Shown here piece by piece: positions 39,583 through 50,620 of a DNA stretch of 64,000 nucleotides. Position 1 is the first letter of the stretch; each line of letters starts with the position of its first letter. The notes below the pieces were generated by a model. The model was not told the DNA's origin and did no database searches. It saw only the letters and a program-made list of their open reading frames with translations. Source of the stretch: Gracilibacillus orientalis. GTDB taxonomy: Bacteria; Bacillota; Bacilli; Bacillales; Amphibacillaceae. Both the position numbers and the translations under genes were made by a program. The stretch spans positions 1 to 64,000 of the forward strand of contig NZ_FOTR01000009.1 of the NCBI RefSeq assembly GCF_900114645.1. Reading direction: 5' to 3'.

Positions 39583-39656
39583 GGAAAAATGCGAAGACTC
39601 GCGGCGCGAGAATGCATGAGCTGAAGCCATGCCCGCGGAAAGCGAAGCATTTTTCC
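39583..39656. repeat. Long foldback repeat (family C), copy 2
   Basis: Ends GGAAAAATGC and GCATTTTTCC pair perfectly. The interior read on the minus strand, GCTTTCCGCGGGCATGGC then TTCAGCT, matches the corresponding block of copy 1. Confidence 0.7.
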
Positions 39657-39766
39657 GGAGCTGTGCCCAGCACTCTATACATTTCAAAACACTCTTTATT
39701 CATGTCGCTTCTATATGACAAAACGCTGTTATATCAAGGATTTTATACTTTCTTTAATTATAAAGA

Positions 39767-39800
39767 AAAAAGCCACACTCTTGTTTAAGAGTATGGCTTA
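39767..39800. terminator. Terminator of fbaA
   Basis: AAGCCACACTCTT and AAGAGTATGGCTT pair with two mismatches around GTTT, next to A and T runs, about 10 bases after the fbaA stop. Confidence 0.85.
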
Positions 39801-39809
39801 TAAATTAAT

Positions 39810-40664
39810 TTATGCTTTACCTGAAGAACTGAATTCGCGCATTTTTCCGATTACTGTATCTTTAATCGCGTCACGACCTGGTCCTAAGTATTTACGTGGA
39901 TCGATCATTTCTGGGTTCGCTTCTAATACTTCACGAACAACTTTTGATTGTTGGATTTGGTTTTCTGTATTTACATTGATTTTAGATGTACCATAAGAAA
40001 TTGCTTTTTGGATATCTTGAATCGGAATACCAGTTCCACCGTGAAGTACTAATGGTATACCAGCTACTGTATTGATTTCTTCCATTTCTTTAAATCCTAA
40101 GTTTGGTTCCCCTTGATAAGGACCATGTACAGAACCTAAAGCAGGTGCAAGACAGTCAATTCCAGTACGTTCCACTAGCTCTTTACATTCATTAGTATCT
40201 GCGTACATAATACCACCTTGTACGCCATCTTCATTACCACCAACGGTACCAACTTCTGCTTCAACAGACACGCCATGGAAGTGTGCAAGTTCTACTACTT
40301 TAGAAGTTTTTTCTACGTTTTCCTCAAATGGATCATGTGATGCGTCAATCATAACAGAAGTGAAACCTGCATGAATTGCTTTTGCACAAGATTCAAAGCT
40401 TGAACCATGATCTAAGTGAATTGCTACAGGTACTGTTGTACCTTGTGCTTTCATTGTTGCTTCTACCATTGCTACTACTACATTGAAACCACCCATGTAT
40501 TTTCCGGCACCTTCAGATACACCCAGAATTACTGGTGATTTTTCTTCTTCTGCTGCTTGAAGAATAGCTTGTACGTACTCTAGGTTATTAAGATTAAATT
40601 GACCTACAGCGTAACGATTTTTATTAGCTGTTTCAAGCATTTCTTTCATTGAAACTAATGGCAT
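39810..40664 (-). CDS. fbaA: Class II fructose-bisphosphate aldolase
   Basis: A 284-residue zinc aldolase of glycolysis and gluconeogenesis, cleaving fructose 1,6-bisphosphate to DHAP and [21 protein letters not shown] (zinc His and Asp), [13 protein letters not shown] and [14 protein letters not shown] are the zinc- and phosphate-binding motifs. The ATG at 40664 ([10 protein letters not shown]) follows AGGAGC; the frame's upstream 23 codons are unconserved. It lies next to spo0F and pyrG as in B. subtilis. Confidence 0.96.
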   Translation of the reverse strand: MPLVSMKEMLETANKNRYAVGQFNLNNLEYVQAILQAAEEEKSPVILGVSEGAGKYMGGFNVVVAMVEATMKAQGTTVPVAIHLDHGSSFESCAKAIHAGFTSVMIDASHDPFEENVEKTSKVVELAHFHGVSVEAEVGTVGGNEDGVQGGIMYADTNECKELVERTGIDCLAPALGSVHGPYQGEPNLGFKEMEEINTVAGIPLVLHGGTGIPIQDIQKAISYGTSKINVNTENQIQQSKVVREVLEANPEMIDPRKYLGPGRDAIKDTVIGKMREFSSSGKA

Positions 40665-40847
40665 AATTGCTCCTCCTTTAAAGTATGTATATACAATTGA
40701 TTTAACAATCGATCTTCTTTCGAAAGATTGCACCCATTAATAGAATACCAATTCCGACAAAAAGGTGCAACAAAACAATTATCTGAAATCGCTTACCTTA
40801 CTAAATTCCCAAAAATTGCTTCAACGTGAAAGAATTTTTATAATCAT

Positions 40848-41207
40848 CTATTCCAAAATATTCTTTACCAATTCTCTAATGTCATTTAATTGAAATGGTT
40901 TGCCAATTGTTTTCGAAATGGATTTAAAATTTTGCACATCATCTTCTGCTTTTTCTGGCAAACCACTCATCATAATAGTCGGAATTACAATATTATCATT
41001 TTCCAAATTTTTAACTAACGTAGGGCCATCGATGATTGGTAACTTATAATCTAACATGATCAAATCAGGCTTATTATTCATGATTTTGTCTAATGCTTCC
41101 TTGCCATTCAAAGCCAACTCTACATTATACCCCTCTTGCTGAATCACTTCCTCTAGTAACAGTCGAATACCAATTTGATCATCAACTACTAATACTGTCT
41201 TATTCAT
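40848..41207 (-). CDS. spo0F: Sporulation phosphorelay response regulator Spo0F
   Basis: A 119-residue single-domain receiver that passes phosphate from sporulation kinases to Spo0B. VVDDQIGIRLLLEEV (acidic pocket; DDQ-GIR is typical of Spo0F), LDYKLPIIDG with the phosphorylated Asp, and GKPFQLNDI with the conserved Lys are visible. No output domain follows. AAAGGAG precedes the ATG. Position between pyrG and fbaA is the Spo0F locus. The 279-bp upstream gap should carry sigma-H/Spo0A sites; TTGTCATAA at 41263 is a weak candidate only. Confidence 0.93.
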   Translation of the reverse strand: MNKTVLVVDDQIGIRLLLEEVIQQEGYNVELALNGKEALDKIMNNKPDLIMLDYKLPIIDGPTLVKNLENDNIVIPTIMMSGLPEKAEDDVQNFKSISKTIGKPFQLNDIRELVKNILE

Positions 41208-41426
41208 GCTCTGCCAGCTCCTTTATGTTTTTCTAATTATATATATAGTTGCATGGTTCCTATTGTCATAAATTGCGAATTGGCGTCTATTTTGTAATAA
41301 GCCCTTTTCCTTATAGTTCGATATGATAAACGAAAATCCTGCATTATTCGTAGTATTTTATAAAATTCGTATTTTTTTTGGGCTGATAAGCAGCAAAATT
41401 AACCAGTTTATTAGGTAAAAAGAAAA

Positions 41427-41447
41427 CGCCATAGTAAGTACTATGAC
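41427..41447 (-). terminator. Terminator of pyrG
   Basis: On the minus strand CGTCATAGT and ACTATGGCG pair around 3-4 bases and are followed by TTTTCTTTTTACC. It lies about 40 bases after pyrG. Confidence 0.75.
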
Positions 41448-41486
41448 GATTGGTGAAATGGGGCGTAACCCTGTCTGACTCACATT

Positions 41487-43109
<1,623 letters not shown>

Positions 43110-43192
43110 TTATTCTATCTTTTGCTTAGTATTCTGATTTTATTGTAGTAGTCATACTAAGCTTGATGAAAAATTTGGTTCACTCCAATAAA

Positions 43193-43322
43193 CCGACGTC
43201 GGGGAAATATACACACTTTCCACGGGCGAACCTTGAGCCTTCTACTCCCACAAATGTCGCTTGCTATGGGGTCTTACTTAGCTCGCTTTCCCGCAGGAGT
43301 CACGCATATTCCCCCGGTTTGG
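43193..43322. repeat. Long foldback repeat (family C), copy 3
   Basis: GGGGAAATAT near the left end pairs with ATATTCCCCC near the right end (9 of 10). Inside, ACTTTCCACGGGC and CTTTCCCGCAGGAGTC resemble the GCTTTCCGCGGGC and CCCCAGGAGTC blocks of copies 1 and 2. It marks the edge of the island. Confidence 0.6.
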
Positions 43323-43369
43323 AACAGAATATCATTTAAAAAAATTAATCTTAATTGCTTCTTAAAAAT

Positions 43370-43400
43370 AAAAAGCGCTCCCCTTAAGCAGGGGAACGCT
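43370..43400. terminator. Terminator of the rpiB-glpX-tal-tkt operon
   Basis: AGCGCTCCCCT and AGGGGAACGCT pair at 10 of 11 positions around TAAGC. On the minus strand it is followed by TTTTTATTTTT. Confidence 0.88.
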
Positions 43401-43485
43401 GTGTAATTTCCATTAAATTATGGAGCCCAATAAAAATTTTACTCAGAAGCTTGTGGAAAGTCAAGTATACTTTAATATATATTTA

Positions 43486-45489
43486 TTATTTCATAATTGC
43501 CTTAAATCGATTGATTATATTTTCTACTGTAAAACCGTACTCTTTTACTACTACTTCACCTATTCCTGAAGCGCCAAATTCTTCAATACTTACTACATCT
43601 CCTTTATCACCAGCATATTTATGCCAACCTAAAGAAGAACCCATTTCAATTGCTAATCGTACTGGTAAATGATCAGGCAAAACTTCTTTCTTATAATCTT
43701 CAGGTTGTTGTTCGAATCGATCCCAAGAAGGAATGCTGATGACGGATACATAAATATTATCTTCTGCGAGGGCCTTTTGTGTCATGATTGCTAATGAAAC
43801 TTCTGAACCTGTTGCCAGCAATAACCCATCAGGTGATTTCTGAGCTTCAGAAATAGTGTAAGCACCTTTACGTACCCCTTCCTCTGCTTGTTCCCACGAT
43901 TTCGTTGACGTCGGCAGCTGTTGTCTAGTTAATACTAATGCATGTGGTCTATCTATACTCTCTATAGCCAATTGCCAAGCCGCTCTCACTTCATTTCCAT
44001 CTGCAGGACGAATAACGGAAAGGTTTGGCATAGCTCTAAGAGAAGCTAAATGTTCTACAGGCTCATGAGTCGGGCCATCTTCCCCCACCGCAATACTATC
44101 GTGAGTCAATATATAAGTAACAGGCACTTTCATTATAGCAGATGTTCTTATAGCTGAACGTAAATAGTCTGAGAATACAAAGAATGTACCACCAAATACA
44201 TATACTCCACCATGCAAAGCCATCCCATTTAATGCAGCACCCATTGCAAATTCTCTAACACCGAACCAAATATTACGTCCATCATAACTATTTGCTGAAA
44301 AATCTCGTTCATCGTTTATTTTTGTTTTATTGGAGCCGGATAAATCGGCTGAGCCTCCAATAAAATGTGGTATTTGCCGAGCAATTTCATTTAATATTTT
44401 ACCAGAAGCATCCCTAGTCGAAATAACATCAGAATAGGAGAACGTGGACAAGGACTTATTCCAATTTTCTAGCGATTGGTCATTTATAGCAAATTTTAGT
44501 TCATTTGCTAATTCAGGATAAGCCGTTTGATAGTCTTCCAATAATCGCTCCCACTTCTCCTCTTTCTTTCGTGCTTCTTCTTTCTGTAATTGATAAAATT
44601 CTTTTACTTCATTTGGTATTGTGAAAGACTCATCGTATTGCCATCTGTAATTTTCTTTCACTAACTCTATTTCTTCTTTTCCTAATGAGGCACCATGCGC
44701 TTGTGAAGTACCTCCTTTATTTGGTGAACCAAAACCTATTGTTGTTTTGACTTCGATTAATGTTGGTTTTCTTCTATTTTGTTTGGCTAATAATATTGCT
44801 TCCGTTATTTCTTCTAAATCATTGCCGTCTTCAACTTTTAGTACTTGCCAATTATACGCTTTATACCTGGTTCTAACATCTTCTGAGAAAGAACGGTCTA
44901 AATCGCCATCCAACGAAATATCATTTGAATCATAAAATACTATTAACTTTCCTAATTTTAAGTGTCCTGCTAAAGATCCAGATTCCTGTGAAACTCCTTC
45001 CATCAGATCTCCATCACCACATAGACAATACGTAAAATGATCAATTATTGAATAGCTTTGTTTGTTATATTTCGCAGCAAGGAATCGTTCAGCCATTGCC
45101 ATACCAGTTGCCATAGATATCCCCTGCCCCAACGGACCTGTTGTAGCTTCCACACCTATTGTATGACCATATTCTGGATGGCCTGGTGTTTTACTTCCCC
45201 ACTGCCTGAAATTTTTGAGTTCATCCAAAGAAAGCCCGTACCCGTAAAGGTGTAATAAGCTATAAAGCAAAGCAGATCCATGTCCTGCTGACAAGACAAA
45301 CCTATCACGATTGAACCAATTTGGATTTTTGGGGTTATGATTTAAGTGTTTAGACCACAACACATGTGCCATTGGTGCTGCCCCCATAGGCAAACCAGGA
45401 TGACCAGAATTAGCTCTTTCTATCATATCAATAGAAAGCATTCTTATTGTATTAATTGTTAACTGCTCCAAGTCATTTATTGTTTTCAT
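43486..45489 (-). CDS. tkt: Transketolase
   Basis: A 667-residue thiamin-diphosphate enzyme moving two-carbon units between sugar phosphates, including erythrose 4-phosphate plus xylulose 5-phosphate. [27 protein letters not shown], the ThDP motif [14 protein letters not shown] and the Pyr-domain block [19 protein letters not shown] are intact. It is the last gene of the operon, 16 bp after tal. Placement in the island argues for a dedicated copy used in substrate breakdown. The housekeeping transketolase would be elsewhere. Confidence 0.95.
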   Translation of the reverse strand: MKTINDLEQLTINTIRMLSIDMIERANSGHPGLPMGAAPMAHVLWSKHLNHNPKNPNWFNRDRFVLSAGHGSALLYSLLHLYGYGLSLDELKNFRQWGSKTPGHPEYGHTIGVEATTGPLGQGISMATGMAMAERFLAAKYNKQSYSIIDHFTYCLCGDGDLMEGVSQESGSLAGHLKLGKLIVFYDSNDISLDGDLDRSFSEDVRTRYKAYNWQVLKVEDGNDLEEITEAILLAKQNRRKPTLIEVKTTIGFGSPNKGGTSQAHGASLGKEEIELVKENYRWQYDESFTIPNEVKEFYQLQKEEARKKEEKWERLLEDYQTAYPELANELKFAINDQSLENWNKSLSTFSYSDVISTRDASGKILNEIARQIPHFIGGSADLSGSNKTKINDERDFSANSYDGRNIWFGVREFAMGAALNGMALHGGVYVFGGTFFVFSDYLRSAIRTSAIMKVPVTYILTHDSIAVGEDGPTHEPVEHLASLRAMPNLSVIRPADGNEVRAAWQLAIESIDRPHALVLTRQQLPTSTKSWEQAEEGVRKGAYTISEAQKSPDGLLLATGSEVSLAIMTQKALAEDNIYVSVISIPSWDRFEQQPEDYKKEVLPDHLPVRLAIEMGSSLGWHKYAGDKGDVVSIEEFGASGIGEVVVKEYGFTVENIINRFKAIMK

Positions 45490-45505
45490 TTTATTTCACC
45501 CCTTC

Positions 45506-46150
45506 CTATTTCGGCATTTTTTCCCAGTCATCTAAAAACTTTTTGATACCTATATCTGTTAATGGATGACTCCACAATTTAGGGAATTGTGATCCTGGGA
45601 TCGTGGCAATATCTGCACCTGCAACTGCAGCATCTTGTAAGTGAATAATGTTTCGCACACTAGCCGTAATGATTTCCGTCTCATATTGATACTCTGTTAA
45701 AATTCGTTTTAAATCTTTTACTAAATCCATACCTTCTGTGCCAATATCATCAATTCTTCCAACAAAAGGACTAATATATGTTGCACCTGCTTTGGCAGCC
45801 ATTAAACCTTGAGCTGCAGAAAATATTAAAGTAACATTAGTTTTAATTCCTTCATCGGATAACCTATTCACCGCACGCAAGCCTGCTTCAGTCATCGGAA
45901 TTTTAACAACTACATTAGGAGCCCATGTAGCAATTTCTCTTGCTTCTTTCAACATATCTGCCGTTTCCAATCCAATAACTTCGGCACTGACTGGTCCATC
46001 TATCATACTACTTATTTCTTTTATTACCTCTTCAAAGTTTCTACCTTCTTTTGCAATAATAGATGGATTAGTAGTGATACCATCTACAAGCCCCAACTCA
46101 TTTACTCTTTTTATCTCTTCTATATTTGCCGTATCCAGAAAAAACTTCAT
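45506..46150 (-). CDS. tal: Transaldolase / fructose-6-phosphate aldolase family (TalC type)
   Basis: A 214-residue short transaldolase. The Schiff-base Lys is in [11 protein letters not shown], with [15 protein letters not shown] at the start and [27 protein letters not shown] near the end. It moves a dihydroxyacetone unit between fructose 6-phosphate and erythrose 4-phosphate. In B. subtilis the corresponding gene (ywjH/tal) lies between murAB and fbaA. Here that place is empty and the only copy in the window is in this operon, between glpX and tkt. Confidence 0.93.
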   Translation of the reverse strand: MKFFLDTANIEEIKRVNELGLVDGITTNPSIIAKEGRNFEEVIKEISSMIDGPVSAEVIGLETADMLKEAREIATWAPNVVVKIPMTEAGLRAVNRLSDEGIKTNVTLIFSAAQGLMAAKAGATYISPFVGRIDDIGTEGMDLVKDLKRILTEYQYETEIITASVRNIIHLQDAAVAGADIATIPGSQFPKLWSHPLTDIGIKKFLDDWEKMPK

Positions 46151-46220
46151 TGTTCTCCTGCTCGAATACTATAATTCTAATAATTTGAAAGTGCTTAATT
46201 ATTAGCGGAGTTAACGATTG

Positions 46221-47171
46221 TTAAGCTACGTGTGGATTGGGATGTTTACATTTCACATATCTTAACTGTTTACTTTCACCATTTAAAATTAACGAGTGCG
46301 TAGTATAGTTTGATTCAGTATCTGTTTTAATACCATCCAGTAAAATATTTTCCGTAATACCTGTTGCAGTAAATATACATTTGTCTGATTTAATTAATTC
46401 GGAATGCCTCAAGGCAATTTCAGGATTGTCTAGTCCCATCTCAACACATCTATCGTATTCTTTTCTCGATTGCGGTAATAACCTGGCCTGCATGTCGCCA
46501 TTTAAACATTTTACCGCTACAGCAGCTACCACACCTTCAGGAGCCCCACCAATCCCATAGAATAAATCTATTTCTTGATCTTCGATACAAGTAGCAATAG
46601 CATACGTGATATCACCTTCATCAAACAAATGCACCTTGGCACCCATATTTCTTATTTCTTCAATCCCTTTGTTATGACGCTCTCTTTTTTGAATTAATAC
46701 TTTAACATCTTTTATATTTTTACCATTTGCTTTTGCCACCTTATGAACATTTTCTGTTAATGAGACGTTAATATCTATTTCACCTTTCGCTTTTGGGCCA
46801 ACTACTAACTTTTCCATATACATATCCGGTGCATGTAATAATGTTCCCTTCGGCGCTGCAGCAATTACAGTAAACGCATTATCCTGACCATTCACGGTTG
46901 AAGTCGTACCTTCAATTGGATCAACAGCGATATCCACTTTTGTTCCTAAACCAGTACCTACTTTTTCTCCAATAAACAACATAGGAGCATCATCTAACTC
47001 CCCTTCACCAATAACAATTCTGCCATTAAATTTAATTTGATTAAGTGTGTTACGCATTGCATTTGTTGCAGCTCCATCAGCTTTTAATTTATCACCGCTC
47101 CCCACCCAAGGATAAGAAGCTATAGCAGCCTGTTCTGTCACCTTAAGAAAATCAAATGTTAAATTTTGCAA
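46221..47171 (-). CDS. glpX: Class II fructose-1,6-bisphosphatase (GlpX)
   Basis: A 316-residue Li+-sensitive phosphatase that converts fructose 1,6-bisphosphate to fructose 6-phosphate. WVGSGDKLKADGAATNAMR, VIGEGELDDAPM and AVDPIEGTT are the metal/phosphate motifs. The start is TTG with AGGGAG 9 bases upstream. Co-transcription with transketolase and transaldolase suggests it regenerates fructose 6-phosphate for those reactions. B. subtilis keeps glpX next to rho; here that gap is empty. Confidence 0.94.
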   Translation of the reverse strand: MQNLTFDFLKVTEQAAIASYPWVGSGDKLKADGAATNAMRNTLNQIKFNGRIVIGEGELDDAPMLFIGEKVGTGLGTKVDIAVDPIEGTTSTVNGQDNAFTVIAAAPKGTLLHAPDMYMEKLVVGPKAKGEIDINVSLTENVHKVAKANGKNIKDVKVLIQKRERHNKGIEEIRNMGAKVHLFDEGDITYAIATCIEDQEIDLFYGIGGAPEGVVAAVAVKCLNGDMQARLLPQSRKEYDRCVEMGLDNPEIALRHSELIKSDKCIFTATGITENILLDGIKTDTESNYTTHSLILNGESKQLRYVKCKHPNPHVA

Positions 47172-47208
47172 GGTATTACTCTCCCTTCTCAGTAAAAGCT
47201 ACTGAAAC

Positions 47209-47667
47209 TTATCTTGAAGATTTGGTAATAAACTCATTTTCTTTTTCTGTGATTTTGTTTACTTTTCTCTCGGATCCTCCAGTCCAGAACGAATTCATAT
47301 ATGCTGCCACAACTTTTTTTCCAACTTCCGGACCAATGATTTGCGCACCCATTGTCAGAATTTGCGCATTATTACTTAGCTGAGCTCTTTCAGCAGAATA
47401 AGTATCATGACAAAGTGCTGCACGAATACCAGGGTATTTACAAGCTGCAATAGCCACACCAATACCTGTTCCACAAATCAAAATACCTCGATCCACTTTA
47501 TTTCTATTTATATCCTCAGCAACTTGAAAAGCTACATCAGGATAATCAACCGCGTTACACGAGTAACATCCATAGTCTATGAATTCGAACTTCTCATTAA
47601 CTAGATACTTTTTTATTTCTTCCTTTAAATCAAACCCATTATGATCACTGCCAATCGCTATTTTCAT
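47209..47667 (-). CDS. RpiB/LacAB-family sugar-phosphate isomerase of the island
   Basis: A 152-residue relative of the RpiB at 26.3 kb, with IAIGSDHNGFDLKEEI, VDYPDVAFQVA, the catalytic Cys in LICGTGIGVAIAACK and CHDTYSAERAQLSNNAQ. It has SDHNG where the housekeeping copy has SDHGG, and an extended C-terminus. Family members include ribose 5-phosphate isomerase, the LacAB isomerase and erythrulose 4-phosphate isomerases of tetritol catabolism (DerI in Mycobacterium smegmatis). Island context favours the last role; this is an inference. It is the first gene of the operon, with AGGAG 10 bases before the ATG and a promoter 40-70 bases upstream. Confidence 0.85.
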   Translation of the reverse strand: MKIAIGSDHNGFDLKEEIKKYLVNEKFEFIDYGCYSCNAVDYPDVAFQVAEDINRNKVDRGILICGTGIGVAIAACKYPGIRAALCHDTYSAERAQLSNNAQILTMGAQIIGPEVGKKVVAAYMNSFWTGGSERKVNKITEKENEFITKSSR

Positions 47668-47707
47668 TTTATCGTTTCTCCTTTCGTTTATGATTATTTA
47701 TACTTTT

Positions 47708-47736
47708 ATTTTATTATATTTTTTACCATTTTTCAA
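47708..47736 (-). promoter_or_regulatory. Promoter of the rpiB-glpX-tal-tkt operon
   Basis: On the minus strand TTGAAA (47731-47736), a 17-base spacer and TAAAAT (47708-47713) make a good sigma-A match about 40 bases before the rpiB-type start. An operator-like element lies directly upstream. Confidence 0.7.
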
Positions 47737-47752
47737 TGTTATTTTTTATTTA

Positions 47753-47765
47753 TTTTCGTTTATTA
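47753..47765. promoter_or_regulatory. Partial operator next to the island rpiB promoter
   Basis: TTTTCGTTTATTA shares the core TTCGTTTATT of the full operator sites at 47860 and 57347. It lies about 17 bases upstream of the -35 hexamer of the rpiB-glpX-tal-tkt promoter. Confidence 0.5.
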
Positions 47766-47859
47766 GCGATATATTTCTTTATACATGATGTTATTATACT
47801 TATTCAGGGAAAATTGAACATTTTCCTGCAAGTGAATACAAAACGAAATTTGTTATTAA

Positions 47860-47888
47860 TTTCGTTTATTTTCATTATGTGATACAAT
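47860..47888. promoter_or_regulatory. Operator TTTCGTTTATTTTCATT with promoter of the first DeoR-type gene
   Basis: The 17-bp element at 47860-47876 recurs exactly at 57347-57363, and the following ATGTGAT is close to TTATGAT there (22 of 24 bases overall). TACAAT at 47883-47888 looks like the -10 box for the plus-strand regulator gene, so the operator would cover its -35/spacer region: autoregulation and control of the divergent operon from one site. Confidence 0.65.
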
Positions 47889-47933
47889 AATGGAAGACTC
47901 CATAACTTTAGTATTATATAAGGGGTGATGATA

Positions 47934-48704
47934 TTGGGTAAAATGTTTGCAACTGAACGAAGAAATGCTATTTCAAAGATTTTGCAAGATAAAAAAAGAG
48001 TCACTGTAAAAGATCTTTCTAAAATGTTAAACGTATCAGAAGCAACTTTAAGAAGCGACCTGTCAAACATGGAAAATAAAGGTTTGCTCACAAGAACACA
48101 CGGCGGCGCTGTTCTTGATTCTCCTATAAATGCAGAAAATACCTTTTCTGCTCGAGAAAAGAAAAATAAAGAAAGTAAAATTGCCATAGCAAATAAAGCA
48201 ATGACTTTCATCAATGATAAGGACTGCATCCTTCTAGACGCTAGCACAACCGCGTTAGAAATTGCTCGTTTATTAAAAGACCAAAACATTCGGCTGACGG
48301 TACTAACAAACGGTATTTCTGCTGCTATCGAACTGCGGGATAACCCCGCAATCACAGTAATTCTTTTAGGCGGTATGCTAAGAAATGGATCCATGGCATT
48401 AGAAGGACCTTTCGGAACAAGCATCTTAAACCAGATTCACGTCGATACTATGTTTACATCGGCTAGAGGATTTACTTTAGATGAAGGATTAACAGATTTC
48501 AGCGTATACGAAGTGGAATTAAAAAAGGCTTTAATTAGTAAAGTCGACAAAGTTGTTGCTATCATAGACCATTCAAAAATCGAGGATAACTCCATTGCAT
48601 CTTTTGCCAGTATACAAGATATCGATGTCTTTATTTCTGACCAAGATATTGATGACAAACTTAAGGAAGCTTTCCATAAAAATGGCGTCGAATTTATCGC
48701 ATAG
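47934..48704 (+). CDS. DeoR/GlpR-family transcriptional regulator (island regulator 1)
   Basis: A 256-residue sugar-phosphate-responsive repressor-type protein. The N-terminal helix-turn-helix is VTVKDLSKMLNVSEATLRSDLSNMENKGLLTRTHGGAVL (conserved LR-DL..LxRTHGGA). The C-terminal DeoRC domain (about 75-235) has LLDASTTALEIARLL, LTNGISAAIEL and VVAIIDHSKIEDNSIASFA. The TTG at 47934 is preferred (AAGGGG 8 bases before). GTG at 47925 and ATG at 47928 lie inside or too close to that site, and ATG at 47943 is another choice. It is divergent from the rpiB-glpX-tal-tkt operon. It is 45-50% similar in pattern to regulator 2 at 57.4 kb by eye. Confidence 0.9.
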   Translation: MGKMFATERRNAISKILQDKKRVTVKDLSKMLNVSEATLRSDLSNMENKGLLTRTHGGAVLDSPINAENTFSAREKKNKESKIAIANKAMTFINDKDCILLDASTTALEIARLLKDQNIRLTVLTNGISAAIELRDNPAITVILLGGMLRNGSMALEGPFGTSILNQIHVDTMFTSARGFTLDEGLTDFSVYEVELKKALISKVDKVVAIIDHSKIEDNSIASFASIQDIDVFISDQDIDDKLKEAFHKNGVEFIA

Positions 48705-48820
48705 TAGAAAATACGATAGTATCAACTATTTTTTAGTCTGTGCTTTGATACACAGGACTAGCATCCAATTAGAATAAAAAGGCATCTGAAAATTACGTCA
48801 CTGTATATATTTTTGGTAAT

Positions 48821-48860
48821 AAAAAACAGAAGGAGTAAATATATATCCCTTCTGTTTTTT
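48821..48860. terminator. Bidirectional terminator between regulator 1 and dhaL
   Basis: AAAAAACAGAAGG and CCTTCTGTTTTTT form a perfect 13-bp stem around a 14-base loop. It serves the plus-strand regulator and the minus-strand dha operon, which converge here. Confidence 0.92.
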
Positions 48861-48880
48861 ATCTTCATTTTATAGACTAT

Positions 48881-49525
48881 TTATTTTACACTAGAAAGGC
48901 TTTTTTGAAAGTATTCTATTATTAAATAGACTGAGGTTGCTCCTGGATCCTGAAATCCTTTCGAGCGATTCCCTAACCTGCTCGATCTACCTTTTTTGGA
49001 TATCATTTCTTTCGTAGATAGCATTCCCTTTTCAGCTTCCCTTAACGCGTTATCCATTGCGTGTAAAAAAGACTGACTATCTTTTTGAAGCTTTATTGAT
49101 TGCACAAAGGGATCAATTGTATCAATCATTGTCTTATCACCAACCTCTGCTTGACCGCGTTCTTTAATTCCTTCACCAAAAGCAATCCAGAATTCGAATA
49201 AGTCTTGATCCTCAAGTTCTGATTTGCCTTTTAAAACTTTGCTTCCTCTCAAAAAGCCAGTGGCATAAAGTGGTCCCACAGAAGATCCAACAGCATTGAG
49301 AAACGTTTTCGCCACTACTTTACTGATTTCTCCTCCATCCATTTCATCTTTTAATTCGTTATCTAACTTTTCCTTTACAGCTTGCCAACCAATTGACATC
49401 GTAACACCATGATCACCATCACCCAGTTTTCGATCTAAATCAGACAGGTAATCTTTTTCTTTTTCGATCATCTCTATAACATCATATAAGTATTGTTTGT
49501 ACTGATCTGTTGTGTATGCTATCAC
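48881..49525 (-). CDS. dhaL: Dihydroxyacetone/erythrulose kinase subunit DhaL
   Basis: A 214-residue nucleotide-binding subunit. LDRKLGDGDHGVTMSIGWQAV holds the Mg-ADP/ATP-binding Asp residues, and AVGSSVGPLYATGFLRG and SKGFQDPGATSVYLIIEYF are the other DhaL blocks. With DhaK it phosphorylates short ketoses. No DhaM phosphoryl-donor gene is present in the operon, so the pair may use ATP directly or draw on a distant DhaM. The GTG at 49525 is preferred (GGAGGGG 6 bases before it); the ATG at 49540 overlaps that site. It is the last gene of the operon. Confidence 0.93.
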   Translation of the reverse strand: MIAYTTDQYKQYLYDVIEMIEKEKDYLSDLDRKLGDGDHGVTMSIGWQAVKEKLDNELKDEMDGGEISKVVAKTFLNAVGSSVGPLYATGFLRGSKVLKGKSELEDQDLFEFWIAFGEGIKERGQAEVGDKTMIDTIDPFVQSIKLQKDSQSFLHAMDNALREAEKGMLSTKEMISKKGRSSRLGNRSKGFQDPGATSVYLIIEYFQKSLSSVK

Positions 49526-49543
49526 ATCATTCCCCTCCATCCC

Positions 49544-50548
49544 TTATAATTGTGCATACATTGGACAATTCGCTTCTGCATCAATCAGTTCTGTTAGTTC
49601 ATCATCTAACTTTGTGAGGGTAACAGAACATCCACCCATCTCTAATGACGTACTGTAATTTCCAACATAGGAACGATAAATTTCAATACTTTTTTCCGCC
49701 AGAATTTGTTCAACTCTCCTAAATACAATGTAAAGTTCCATTTTCGTAGTGGAGCCAAGTCCATTTACAAGGACAGCAACTTTATTACCTTTTGAAATAG
49801 TAATATCATTTAATATATCTTGAACTAACCGGTCTGCCACTCTATCGGCTTCTTGTAATTCACCTTTTTCGACACCAGGCTCGCCATGGTGACCCAGACC
49901 AATTTCCATTTCATTATTTTCTAATGTAAAACTAGGTTCATTTGTTTGTGGTAAATAACATGGACTCAATCCTACCCCCATTGTTCGAGTAACATTGTTT
50001 GTTTGTCTTGCTACTTCTGCTACCTCCTTTAAGCTGTATCCCTTTTCCGCTGCAGCACCGGCAACTTTCGTAACAAAGAACTCCCCTGCGATACCCCGTC
50101 TTTTTTCTTTCTCATTATTTGGAGCAGAGGCTACGTCATCATTTACCACAACGAATTCTATATCAATATCCTCTTCTAATTCTGCGAGTTCGGCAGCCAT
50201 TCCAAAGTTCATTAGGTCACCAGCATAGTTCCCATAGATATATACGACACCATTTCCTTTATCAATTGCTTTGGTTGCTGCTACAATTGGATCTGGGGGT
50301 GGGGAAGCAAAAATATTTCCCACAGCTACACCATCTGCCATACCTTTTCCGACATAACCCATAAAAGCAGGTTCATGCCCTGAACCTCCTCCTATCAGCA
50401 CTCCTACCTTATTTTCGCGTGTTTCACTTGCAATAACAATCGAACGTTTATTTTCGTTTAATTTTCGTACTAGTTTTGGATGTGCCTTAACATAACCATC
50501 AATCATTTCATCAACTACATCGTTTGGTATATTTATTAACTTCTTCAT
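49544..50548 (-). CDS. dhaK: Dihydroxyacetone/erythrulose kinase subunit DhaK
   Basis: A 334-residue substrate-binding subunit. GGGSGHEPAFMGYVGKGMADG forms the phosphate/substrate pocket, and the His that binds the ketone covalently is in GLGHHGEPGVEKG (about residue 217). It lacks a fused DhaL domain. The ATG at 50548 follows GGAGGGG by 7-8 bases; the longer frame begins inside the upstream hairpin. DhaK-family enzymes act on dihydroxyacetone or on L-/D-erythrulose; the neighbouring dehydrogenase favours erythrulose here (inference). Confidence 0.94.
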   Translation of the reverse strand: MKKLINIPNDVVDEMIDGYVKAHPKLVRKLNENKRSIVIASETRENKVGVLIGGGSGHEPAFMGYVGKGMADGVAVGNIFASPPPDPIVAATKAIDKGNGVVYIYGNYAGDLMNFGMAAELAELEEDIDIEFVVVNDDVASAPNNEKEKRRGIAGEFFVTKVAGAAAEKGYSLKEVAEVARQTNNVTRTMGVGLSPCYLPQTNEPSFTLENNEMEIGLGHHGEPGVEKGELQEADRVADRLVQDILNDITISKGNKVAVLVNGLGSTTKMELYIVFRRVEQILAEKSIEIYRSYVGNYSTSLEMGGCSVTLTKLDDELTELIDAEANCPMYAQL

Positions 50549-50580
50549 TTTGACACCCCTCCTAATAAATATAGACTCAG

Positions 50581-50620
50581 AAATATTTGCAGATTCTTTT
50601 AGTAGAATCTGCAAATATTT
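50581..50620 (-). other. Perfect 16-bp intercistronic hairpin between the dehydrogenase gene and dhaK
   Basis: AAATATTTGCAGATTC and GAATCTGCAAATATTT flank 8 bases. The stem begins at the base before the dehydrogenase stop codon's lower end and finishes about 30 bases before dhaK. No U tract follows (TCTGAG), so it looks like a message-stabilising or processing structure within the operon and not a terminator. Confidence 0.7.

Larger units (their letters stand above)
39055..39809. other. Intergenic region between fbaA and murAB, where tal is expected
   Basis: 755 bases without a gene. They contain two long foldback elements (39328-39442 and 39583-39656) and the fbaA terminator. B. subtilis has the transaldolase gene ywjH here; no remnant is visible, and a transaldolase is encoded at 45.5 kb instead. 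Confidence 0.6.

Noticed and set aside
47804-48424. 206-codon minus-strand frame opposite island regulator 1
   Set aside because: The plus-strand DeoR-type helix-turn-helix and effector domain are unambiguous. The antisense frame covers the operator region and lacks homology.
50441-50465. Operator-like CGTTTATTTTCGTTTAATTTT inside dhaK
   Set aside because: It lies in coding sequence for NENKRSIV, away from any promoter. It is probably chance, although an internal site cannot be excluded.
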